From Pseudomonas sp. LBUM920 (GTDB taxonomy: Bacteria > Pseudomonadota > Gammaproteobacteria > Pseudomonadales > Pseudomonadaceae), in the NCBI RefSeq assembly GCF_003852315.1, contig NZ_CP027762.1, positions 718,501-782,500 on the forward strand: a stretch of DNA of 64,000 bases, written 5' to 3'. This document shows positions 27,960 to 34,735 of the stretch, one piece after another. Each line of letters opens with the position of its first letter. The stretch's first letter is position 1. The notes under the pieces were generated by a model that made no database searches, was not told where the DNA came from, and saw only the letters and a list, made by a program, of their open reading frames with translations. The position numbers were made by a program, and so were the translations under genes.

Positions 27960-29149
27960 TTGCCGGTGCCCAACAGGCGGTCAAGCCAGTTATGAGATGG
28001 TTTTTTCATGCCTTCGGAGCGTTTTGCCAGGCGTTCGCCCAGGGTTTTCAGGCCAAGGGTCAGCGGTTCCCGCGGGGCCAGTGCGAACAAGGTCTGGCCC
28101 TGGTTTTTCGCATTCAGGCGTACTTCCGGACTCAATGGCAACACGGCGATTACCTCCAGCCCGAAGCTCTTTCCCAGCGCCTCGGAATCGGGCGCGCAGC
28201 TTTTGATATAGCGATCGACCAGCAGCTTGGCGTGCTCCAGTTTCATGCCTTTTTCGCGCCACTGGTTGAGTATCGCGAGGTTGCGACGGCAGTCGAGCAC
28301 GCTTTGATCGGTGCACCACAGCAGCTTGTCGCAGTGGCTGACAAAGGTGCGCAGCGCTTCGCTGTCCTGCTGGCCGGCGAGGTTGACCACGATGTGCTGG
28401 AAGTGCTGGCGCAGGGCGCTGAGCAGCATGTACAGCTCGGCGGCGCTGGTCTGTTCCAGGGGCTCATCGTTGGTGGCGTAGGCGAGGATGCGCAGGCCGT
28501 CCTCGGCAGAGGTGAAGGCGCTGTTGATCAAGGTCGCGTCCAGCCGCCGCAGGTGGCGCAGGGCATCGCCAAAATTGAACGAGCTTTCCAGCCCCAGCAG
28601 CGCCAGGCTGTCACCGCGTGGCAGGCCCAGGTCCAGCAGCAGGGTTTGCTGGCCGCTCTTTTGTACAACCAGCGCCAAGTGACCTGCGAGCAAGGCGCCG
28701 TCGGCATTGCTTTGAGTGCCGTACAGCACCGTGAGGCCGCCCAGTTGGGTGTTGGTGGTCACGGGCGGCAGGCGTTTACTCAGGCGGCGCACCAGCCCGG
28801 CCACCTCGCTGGAGCGTGAGCCATAGGCGACAAAATCCCGCGCCCCGGCGCGCATCGCATTAAGCACCAACTGGTTGTCCATGCCGTCACCGAGGGCGAC
28901 GATGGCCAGCATCGGCTTGGCTTCCAGCGCGCCTTCGATCAGCGCGCTCTGGGCCACCACATGCTCGCGGTCGAGGCCGACAAACACCAGGTTGGCGAAG
29001 GTCACATCGACCAGCGCCAGTAACTCGTCCAGCGTGCCGCTGCCGGCACTGACCACTTGGCCAAGCGGTGCCAGCGCGCCCTGCAGCCACTCAAGGTCAG
29101 TGGTGTTGCGGGTGATTGCCAGAAAGGTCTGGCTCAGGCTATCGCTCAT
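27956..29149 (-). CDS. tadZ: TadZ/CpaE localisation protein
   Basis: 397 residues. The N-terminal about 130 residues resemble an atypical receiver domain (LVFVGLDREHV, IVALGDG). The second half is a MinD/ParA-like domain with LLLDLGLPRGDSLALLGL. The nucleotide loop reads YGTQSNADGALLAGHLA and lacks the usual Lys of KGGXGKT, so ATP use is doubtful. TadZ places the pilus machine at the cell pole. It overlaps both neighbours by 4 bases. Confidence 0.86.
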   Translation of the reverse strand: MSDSLSQTFLAITRNTTDLEWLQGALAPLGQVVSAGSGTLDELLALVDVTFANLVFVGLDREHVVAQSALIEGALEAKPMLAIVALGDGMDNQLVLNAMRAGARDFVAYGSRSSEVAGLVRRLSKRLPPVTTNTQLGGLTVLYGTQSNADGALLAGHLALVVQKSGQQTLLLDLGLPRGDSLALLGLESSFNFGDALRHLRRLDATLINSAFTSAEDGLRILAYATNDEPLEQTSAAELYMLLSALRQHFQHIVVNLAGQQDSEALRTFVSHCDKLLWCTDQSVLDCRRNLAILNQWREKGMKLEHAKLLVDRYIKSCAPDSEALGKSFGLEVIAVLPLSPEVRLNAKNQGQTLFALAPREPLTLGLKTLGERLAKRSEGMKKPSHNWLDRLLGTGK

Positions 29150-30366
29150 TGTGACAACCCATTGTTGCGGTCGAAATTACCGTTTTCCAGGAAGTACAGG
29201 CGGTACCAGTTCGGGTCGTAGTTGCGCAGGTTCTCGCCAGGCAACGACGGCAGCTGAGCGTTGGCGGCCAGCGGCTGAACCAGGTGCGGCGTGACGATCA
29301 TCAGCAGCTCTTTGTCCTGGCGGTTGACCGAGGAATCGCGAAAGAACGCGCCCAGGATCGGGATGTCACCCAGGCCCGGAAACTTGCTGATGTTGGTGGT
29401 GTTGTTGCTGCTGATCAGGCCGCTGATCACGAAGCTTTCGCCATCGGCCAGGGACACGCTGGTGTCGGTGCGGCGGATGGTCAGCGCCGGTACCTGGATG
29501 TTTTGAATGACCACGGCGTTGGTGTAGTCCAGCTCGCTGACTTCCGGTGCCACCTTGAGGGAAATCCGGTTGCGGTCGATGACGGTGGGGGTCAGGGTCA
29601 GGCGAATGCCGAACTCTTTGTACTCGATGGAGATGGTGTCACTGCCACTGCTGGGCACCGGGATCGGGATCTCGCCACCGGCGAGGAAGGTCGCGCTTTG
29701 CCCGCTCATGGCCACCAGGCTTGGGCGTGCCAGGGTGTAGGCAAAACCGCTGCTTTCCAGGGCGTTGATCATCGCCGAGACACGCCCGCCGCCAAAGCCG
29801 ATGTTGAACTGGTCAGCGCTCACCGGCAGCTTGAAGGTGCTGGGCGTGGGAAATAACAGGTTGGGGCTGCCGAGGAAAAAGTTCTTGCCCATGCCCAGGA
29901 TCTTGGTGCTGGCTTCCTTGAGTTTGGTGCGGCTGACCTCGACAAAGCGGATGTCGGTCTGCACTTGGCTGGGCAGCGAGGGGTCATCCGCGGGTGCCAG
30001 TGACAGGCTGGTCAGCGCCGCTGTGGCCTTGCCTTTGACGAACACCATGCTCTGGCGCGGCGTGTTGGAGCAGGCGGTCCAGACCATCAGGCTGGTGGTG
30101 CCGGAGGCGATGCCGGTCAGCAGGAAACCGCGATCGCCGTTGAGGTGCACGTCGGCGATTTTCGGGTCGCCGATGGCCAGGCGCGTGATCGCCACCGGTG
30201 ATTGCAGCTCCTGTTGCAGGCCTTCGCCCACCGAAAGGGCTGCGGGTAATTGGCCCAAGCTACTGCAGTTGCCGGCGGCGGCCACGGCCCCGCCCACCGA
30301 CAGGTTCGACAGCAGCAGGGCACAGGCAATTTTCAGCGTGAACACCGGTGCGAAACGTCGGCTCAT
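29146..30366 (-). CDS. rcpA: RcpA/CpaC outer-membrane secretin
   Basis: About 406 residues from ATG 30366 (MSRRFAPVFTLKIACALLL); ATG 30375 is also possible. A signal peptide is followed by an N-terminal BON-like domain (VHLNGDRGFLLTGIASGTTS) and the secretin core: LARPSLVAMSGQSATFLAGG, EFGIRLTLTPTVIDRNRISL, and the end LGDIPILGAFFRD. It forms the outer-membrane channel for the Flp pilus. It follows rcpC at 15 bases and overlaps tadZ by 4. Confidence 0.9.
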   Translation of the reverse strand: MSRRFAPVFTLKIACALLLSNLSVGGAVAAAGNCSSLGQLPAALSVGEGLQQELQSPVAITRLAIGDPKIADVHLNGDRGFLLTGIASGTTSLMVWTACSNTPRQSMVFVKGKATAALTSLSLAPADDPSLPSQVQTDIRFVEVSRTKLKEASTKILGMGKNFFLGSPNLLFPTPSTFKLPVSADQFNIGFGGGRVSAMINALESSGFAYTLARPSLVAMSGQSATFLAGGEIPIPVPSSGSDTISIEYKEFGIRLTLTPTVIDRNRISLKVAPEVSELDYTNAVVIQNIQVPALTIRRTDTSVSLADGESFVISGLISSNNTTNISKFPGLGDIPILGAFFRDSSVNRQDKELLMIVTPHLVQPLAANAQLPSLPGENLRNYDPNWYRLYFLENGNFDRNNGLSQ

Positions 30367-30381
30367 GCACAGCATCCTTGT

Positions 30382-31308
30382 TCAATCAGGCGTTTGTTGG
30401 GTTGCTTGGTTGCCGCGAATCACCTCCACACCGGCGCGGTGCGGAGCGCTCTGGGCGACTTTTTTCGGGGCTTGGGCAAAGGCCAGTTGCGTGAACTGAT
30501 AGAGGTCGCGGTTGGCGCTTTGTAGCTTGCCCGGTGCGTCGCTTTCACCGGCCCAGTACTGGCTCAGCAAGCGTTCGTCGGCACTGCGCACGGCCAGGCG
30601 CAACGTGCCGGCCTGGGAGGCGAGCATCAGCCGGCTCAACAGTTGCTCGGGCACTGCCAGCACAACCGTGCGCGAGGGCGCGCGGCGTTGGGCTTTTTCT
30701 TCGGCGGTCATCGCAGGCGGGGAGGCGGGAGTGCCGTCGTTGGTCAGGCCCATTTGGTCGCCGACGCTGAGCAAGCGCATGGCGGGGACGACCACTTGGG
30801 CAGACTGTTCAAGGTTGGCGGTGTCCTGGCGCAGATAGAGCAACACGTCCACGTAGTCGCCGGGACTCAACTGCCCGGCTGCGCCGATCACTTCATCAAC
30901 GGCCACCGCCAGGGCGCGTTCGTCGGGGCGGATCATGCGCGCCAAAGGCCCGCCAGGCGTGAAGCTTTCTTCGTTGAGCCAGGTGCCGGCCTGCAACGCG
31001 CGCCAGGGCGTGCGGCCAATGGCCTGGTCGACACTGGTCATGCTGCCAGCGGGCACCGTGCGCAGTTTTTCTACACTGAGGTCGGCGGCATTCAAGGCGA
31101 CAAAGGGGGGGACATCGTGGGCCAGCACGACCACCGGCTGGCGGGTCTGGTCTTCCACCACGGCGACGGCTTTTTCGACCGGCGCGGTCTGGGGTGGCGG
31201 CGGCGGCGCCGGGGCAGGTTCACGACTGAGCACCAATCCCCAATAACCGGCAAACAGTGCGCCGACCAAAAGCACGCCGGCCAGTATCATACTCAGACGT
31301 GTGTTCAC
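30382..31308 (-). CDS. rcpC: RcpC/CpaB pilus assembly protein
   Basis: About 308 residues from GTG 31308 (NTRLSMILAGVLLVGALFAG), with GGGAGAG 7 bases upstream; the longer frame goes back through the promoter region. One N-terminal membrane helix is followed by a Pro-rich linker (PAPAPPPPP) and a SAF-like beta-domain (PVVVLAHDVPPFVALNAADL), then a RcpC-type C-terminal region with LSPGDYVDVLLYLRQD. RcpC is periplasmic and contacts the secretin. It is the first gene of the minus-strand tad operon. Confidence 0.87.
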   Translation of the reverse strand: MNTRLSMILAGVLLVGALFAGYWGLVLSREPAPAPPPPPQTAPVEKAVAVVEDQTRQPVVVLAHDVPPFVALNAADLSVEKLRTVPAGSMTSVDQAIGRTPWRALQAGTWLNEESFTPGGPLARMIRPDERALAVAVDEVIGAAGQLSPGDYVDVLLYLRQDTANLEQSAQVVVPAMRLLSVGDQMGLTNDGTPASPPAMTAEEKAQRRAPSRTVVLAVPEQLLSRLMLASQAGTLRLAVRSADERLLSQYWAGESDAPGKLQSANRDLYQFTQLAFAQAPKKVAQSAPHRAGVEVIRGNQATQQTPD

Positions 31309-31640
31309 GACGGCTCTCCCTTTCCTGTTGCACCACAGCCCGTCTATCCGAACAGGCCAATCACGCAACCGGCTGCTATGAACAGCTGACTAACTATTTC
31401 GCTATTTGAAGGTAGTTCAGCTAGGACGAAATGCCATTACTGACAGAAAGATTTCTTCGCCCCGCCATAAGTAGCCTTTTAAATCACGGATTTAAGGCGT
31501 CAGTAAGGCGACCTCTACTTTGTAATTAATCCGTTCTTACAGTTGTGAACGCGGGGTTTGTTGACAATGCTCAGGTGGCACATCGCAATTACTGTGCAGG
31601 ACACCGTGATAGGGCGCCTGGTCGCCAAAGGAGCAGTACA
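31309..31640. promoter_or_regulatory. Divergent control region between rcpC and flp
   Basis: This 332-base gap has no gene-like frame. It is AT-richer than its surroundings, especially 31380-31530, and must hold the promoters of the tad operon (minus) and of flp (plus). TTGACA at 31561-31566 could be a -35 box for flp, but no convincing -10 follows. By analogy with P. aeruginosa a PprB site is expected; I cannot define it from sequence alone. Confidence 0.45.
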
Positions 31641-31835
31641 ATGATCCTTGATCTGTTGATTAAACTTCACGTTCAACTCCAGCTGCTTTTTCATCGCAAG
31701 GAAGGCGCCACGGCGATTGAATACCTCATTCTCGTGGCAATTGTAGCGTTGGTGATACTGGCAGCCGGTACTACGCTAGGACCGAAGATCACGACGTTCT
31801 TTGGCAAAATCCAGACCGCGATTACCACAACGTAA
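31641..31835 (+). CDS. flp: Flp-type pilin, first copy
   Basis: 64 residues from ATG 31641, with AAAGGAG about 7 bases upstream. The leader of 22 residues (MILDLLIKLHVQLQLLFHRK then EG) ends at the cleavage site KEG/ATAIEY. The mature pilin is about 42 residues with the conserved Glu-Tyr and a hydrophobic helix LILVAIVALVILAAG, ending GPKITTFFGKIQTAITTT. It is processed by FppA and assembled into the Flp pilus. The next gene is a near copy. Confidence 0.93.
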   Translation: MILDLLIKLHVQLQLLFHRKEGATAIEYLILVAIVALVILAAGTTLGPKITTFFGKIQTAITTT

Positions 31836-31889
31836 ACAATGACTGTGCAATCCCTTGATATGGCGTTCAGTCGCCAGAGGAGAAGTACG

Positions 31890-32084
31890 ATGGTGCTTGA
31901 TCTGTTGATGAAACTGCATGTTCAGCTTCAGTTGCTCTTGCACAATAAAGAGGGAGCGACGGCGATTGAATACCTCATCCTCGTGGCCATTGTGGCGCTG
32001 GTGGTACTCGCCGCAGGCACGACACTGGGGCCTCAGATCACGACCTTCTTCGGTAAAATTCAGAGCGCCATTACCACGACGTAA
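31890..32084 (+). CDS. flp: Flp-type pilin, second copy
   Basis: 64 residues from ATG 31890 with AGAGGAG upstream. It is nearly identical to the first copy: leader MVLDLLMKLHVQLQLLLHNK, same KEG/ATAIEY site, and differences such as K to Q in GPQITTFFGKIQSAITTT. The short sequence before the start (GTCGCCAGAGGAGAAGTAC) also matches the first copy, so the duplication included its ribosome-binding site. It lies 54 bases after the first. Confidence 0.92.
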   Translation: MVLDLLMKLHVQLQLLLHNKEGATAIEYLILVAIVALVVLAAGTTLGPQITTFFGKIQSAITTT

Positions 32085-32143
32085 GTCGCAGGCAGCATCC
32101 TGTGAGTACGCTCGTTATTGATTGGCAATGCCAGGTAGTGCCC

Positions 32144-32551
32144 ATGAATGCTGCATCCGCACCTTTTCGCCAACAAATCCTGTTGGTGGACGACGAAGAA
32201 GATGCCCTCGTAGAACTGGCGGAGTCGCTGGAGAACGAGGGCTTCGTTTGTTTTACCGCCACCTCCGTGACTTTCGCGCTGCAGGAGCTGACCCTGAACC
32301 CTGACATCGCGCTGGTCATCACCGACCTGCGCATGCCTGAAGAAAGCGGGATCTCGCTGATAAAGCGCTTGCGCGAACATACCGATCGCCAACACCTGCC
32401 GGTGATCGTGATGTCGGGCCATGCCGAGATGGATGACGTCAGCGACATGCTGCGCTTGCAGGTGCTGGACCTGTTTCGCAAACCCATCTATCTGGTGCGG
32501 TTGATCGATACCCTCAACAGCCTGTTTCCGCTGATCAAACACAAACTGTAG
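32144..32551 (+). CDS. Single-domain response regulator
   Basis: About 135 residues from ATG 32144; GTG 32102 is in frame but would add a run unlike receivers. It is a receiver only: LLVDDEED, phospho-acceptor Asp61 (LVITDLRMPEESG), a Ser/Thr in VIVMSGHAEM and Lys in FRKPIYLV. No output domain follows. It is 59 bases after the second flp on the same strand, so it may be co-transcribed and could be a phosphate sink or partner for the PprA-like kinase; this is inference. Confidence 0.85.
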   Translation: MNAASAPFRQQILLVDDEEDALVELAESLENEGFVCFTATSVTFALQELTLNPDIALVITDLRMPEESGISLIKRLREHTDRQHLPVIVMSGHAEMDDVSDMLRLQVLDLFRKPIYLVRLIDTLNSLFPLIKHKL

Positions 32552-32581
32552 GCGCGAGCTTTCCGCGGCGAGAGGCGTGTC

Positions 32582-32734
32582 CGTGGCGAGCGGACTTGCC
32601 TGTGGCGAGCGGGCTTGCCCCGCGTTGCGCTGCGAAGCGGCGCCTAAACCTGCCAACGCGGTTTTGAATGGGAAAATGCGACGACTGGGTCGGGGCCGCT
32701 TCGCGACCCAACGCGGGGCAAGCCCGCTCGCCAC
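32582..32734. repeat. REPIN, GTGGCGAGCGGGCTTGCC class, plus partial REP
   Basis: TGTGGCGAGCGGGCTTGCC at 32601 and the inverse GGCAAGCCCGCTCGCCACGG ending about 32735 enclose a spacer with a second inverted arm pair (GCTGCGAAGCGG). A partial extra head, CGTGGCGAGCGGACTTGCC, precedes it at 32582. It is the same class as the element at 14131. Confidence 0.85.
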
Positions 32735-32735
32735 G

Positions 32736-32847
32736 GACAAACCCGCTGACCAACGACAAAGCCAATGGCTACAGACCAACCCACTGGCTAAGGACAAACC
32801 ACTGGCCACAGATCAGCCCCCTGGCCAAAGACAAGTCCATGGCCAGG
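32736..32847. repeat. 18-19-bp degenerate tandem repeat
   Basis: Six consecutive units start at 32736, 32755, 32774, 32793, 32811 and 32830, each beginning GACAAA or a variant and ending in a CTGGCCAAA-like block, e.g. GACAAAGCCAATGGCTACA and GACCAACCCACTGGCTAAG. They start directly at the end of the REPIN and stop just before the tpsB stop codon. With the REPIN this fills the 319-base gap. Confidence 0.75.
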
Positions 32848-32870
32848 AACACGCCTGCTACCGCAAACAC

Positions 32871-34553
32871 TCAAAGTTGATAGCTGAAACTCAGCGTATA
32901 CCGCGGCCGCCGGTTGAAGCTGTCCAGGGCGATGTCCGACATCGGCTTGGCGGCTTCAAGGGCGATGTTGTAGTACTTGTTGTCGCCAAAGCGCAGTCCC
33001 ACAGCCGCCGATGACATGTCGTTTCCTTTGACCGGCAGCTCGTTGAACCAGGTTTTGGCGCGGTCGAGAACCACGTAGGGTTGCAGAACCTTTACCCAGT
33101 CGCCGGCACGGTTGAAGCTGTAGTTGACCTCATAGGCCACGCCCCAACCCTTGTCGCCCGAGGCTTGGTCGTCGGGATAGCCGCGGCCGAAATTCTGCCC
33201 GCCGAAGGTGGCGCGTTCACTGTCGGGCAAGGTGTCGTCGCTCCAGTAGAACGCCCCCGACAGCACGCCTTGCCAGTTATCGAAAAACTTGTCGCTTTGC
33301 ACGCCGGACAGGCGCAGGCGGAAGAAGTCCAGGTCAGGCTTGGTGACTTCCAGGTCGCTGCGGGTCGTGGCCCCAAGACCGTTGATGCCTTGGTACAGGC
33401 CGGCGCTGAGGATGCGTAATTGGCGAGTGTCGGCTTTGCGCCAGTCGGCCTCGAACGCCAGCGCGCGCAGGTTGGTTTCGATGTCGAAACGGTTGGGGTA
33501 GCCCACCAGTTGATAGCGCGTGGTCTGGTCAACGGCATACAGGCGCGTGCCCAGGGTCAAGGATTCGGTGGGTGAGGCAATCAGCGGATGGCTGAGGCCA
33601 ATGGTGTAGCGATCGATCGCCTGATGCGGCTTGAGTTCGAAGCCGCCGTCCAGCTGTATGTTGCTTTTGGGGTCGGCGCGGTAGCGCTCGGCGCCCACTA
33701 CCAGCTGGCTGCCCTCGGCATTGATGAACTGGCTGTAGCCCACGCGGTAGTAGTGTTCTTTATCGTCGCCCGGCGGGAACAGGCCGCTGACGTTGAGCTG
33801 TTCGCCCATGGACGTCTGGGCATTGCTGGTGGCGGTGAGCAAGGCTTGGGTGCCGCCACGGTTTTCGTCGACCAGGCTCATGCTGGTTGTAAACGGCTTG
33901 CGTGTGGCTTCGATGTTCATGTGCGTGGCGCCATCCGTGGTGCCCGGCGGTGGCACTTGCGCTTGCAGGGTTACGCCGGGGATACGGCCCATCAGGGTGG
34001 TATAGCGCTCGAACGTCTTGCGCGTGAGAGGGCGTTCAGCCAGCAGTTTTGCTGCGAGTTTATCGACGTAGGCCGACACCGAGCCGATGTCGCCGCTTTG
34101 CTGATAATCCTTGATGTAACCCTCCACCAATACCACGCGCACCAGGCCGTTTTCGAAGGACTGTTGCGGCAAGAACGCGTAGGACAACAGGTAGCCGTCG
34201 TCCTGATAGCGACGGGTGATGCTGCGGGTGGCTTCGATCAGTTGCGCCAGGTTGGTCTCATGGCCAATCAGCGACGCGTAGGCCTTGGCCGTGTCCGCCA
34301 GCGGGTAGATCGTACCGCCCTCGATCTGCAGCTTGCGGATGGTGACTTTGGTGTCCATCTGCAAGGGCTGGTTCTGGGTCGCAGGCGCCTGCGGCACCTG
34401 GGTCTGTGGTGTGACCGGTCGATAGGCATCGGCGGGAAGGTTAGGCACCGGCAGGGTGCGAATGGTGTCGTTGCTGTTAAGAAAGCTGGGAAGGGTCTCG
34501 GCCTGGACGTAGGCACTGAGGGTAAGCAATAACAACGGCGTCAACACGCGCAT
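32871..34553 (-). CDS. TpsB/FhaC-type outer-membrane transporter
   Basis: About 560 residues from ATG 34553 with GGAG upstream; two earlier ATGs in frame are less well placed. A signal peptide (VLTPLLLLTLSAYVQA) is followed by a Pro/Gln-rich linker, a POTRA_2 domain (VTIRKLQIEGGTIYPL, SITRRYQDDGYLLSYAFLPQ, LVRVVLVEGYI), a second POTRA, and a ShlB/FhaC-type 16-strand barrel ending NRRPRYTLSFSYQL with a terminal aromatic-hydrophobic pattern. Two-partner secretion exports a TpsA adhesin or toxin with a TPS domain, but no TpsA is found in this window. Confidence 0.87.
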   Translation of the reverse strand: MRVLTPLLLLTLSAYVQAETLPSFLNSNDTIRTLPVPNLPADAYRPVTPQTQVPQAPATQNQPLQMDTKVTIRKLQIEGGTIYPLADTAKAYASLIGHETNLAQLIEATRSITRRYQDDGYLLSYAFLPQQSFENGLVRVVLVEGYIKDYQQSGDIGSVSAYVDKLAAKLLAERPLTRKTFERYTTLMGRIPGVTLQAQVPPPGTTDGATHMNIEATRKPFTTSMSLVDENRGGTQALLTATSNAQTSMGEQLNVSGLFPPGDDKEHYYRVGYSQFINAEGSQLVVGAERYRADPKSNIQLDGGFELKPHQAIDRYTIGLSHPLIASPTESLTLGTRLYAVDQTTRYQLVGYPNRFDIETNLRALAFEADWRKADTRQLRILSAGLYQGINGLGATTRSDLEVTKPDLDFFRLRLSGVQSDKFFDNWQGVLSGAFYWSDDTLPDSERATFGGQNFGRGYPDDQASGDKGWGVAYEVNYSFNRAGDWVKVLQPYVVLDRAKTWFNELPVKGNDMSSAAVGLRFGDNKYYNIALEAAKPMSDIALDSFNRRPRYTLSFSYQL

Positions 34554-34648
34554 AGGACACTCCATGGTCAAACTGCAGCAGCGTTTCGGGCCCGCCGGGT
34601 TCTTGGACGCGGTGCGGGAGGGCGCGGCAGTCGTTAACGCCAGCCCAT

Positions 34649-34683
34649 AAAAAAGACGAGAGACTTATAAGGGTCTCTCGTCT
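34649..34683 (-). terminator. Intrinsic terminator after the glycine-rich lipoprotein gene
   Basis: AGACGAGAGAC at 34654-34664 pairs perfectly with GTCTCTCGTCT at 34673-34683 over an 8-base loop, and six A on the plus strand at 34649-34654 give a T-tract on the minus strand. It therefore ends the minus-strand transcript coming from 34736 and separates it from tpsB. Confidence 0.85.
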
Positions 34684-34735
34684 CAACCAAGCGTAGGCGC
34701 TGTAGGGGAGGCCGTCTAATCGGCCAGGTGCAATT

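Noticed and set aside
32736..32847. 19-bp repeat as a CRISPR or replication-origin iteron
   Set aside because: Units are contiguous without spacers, quite degenerate, and no replication gene is near.
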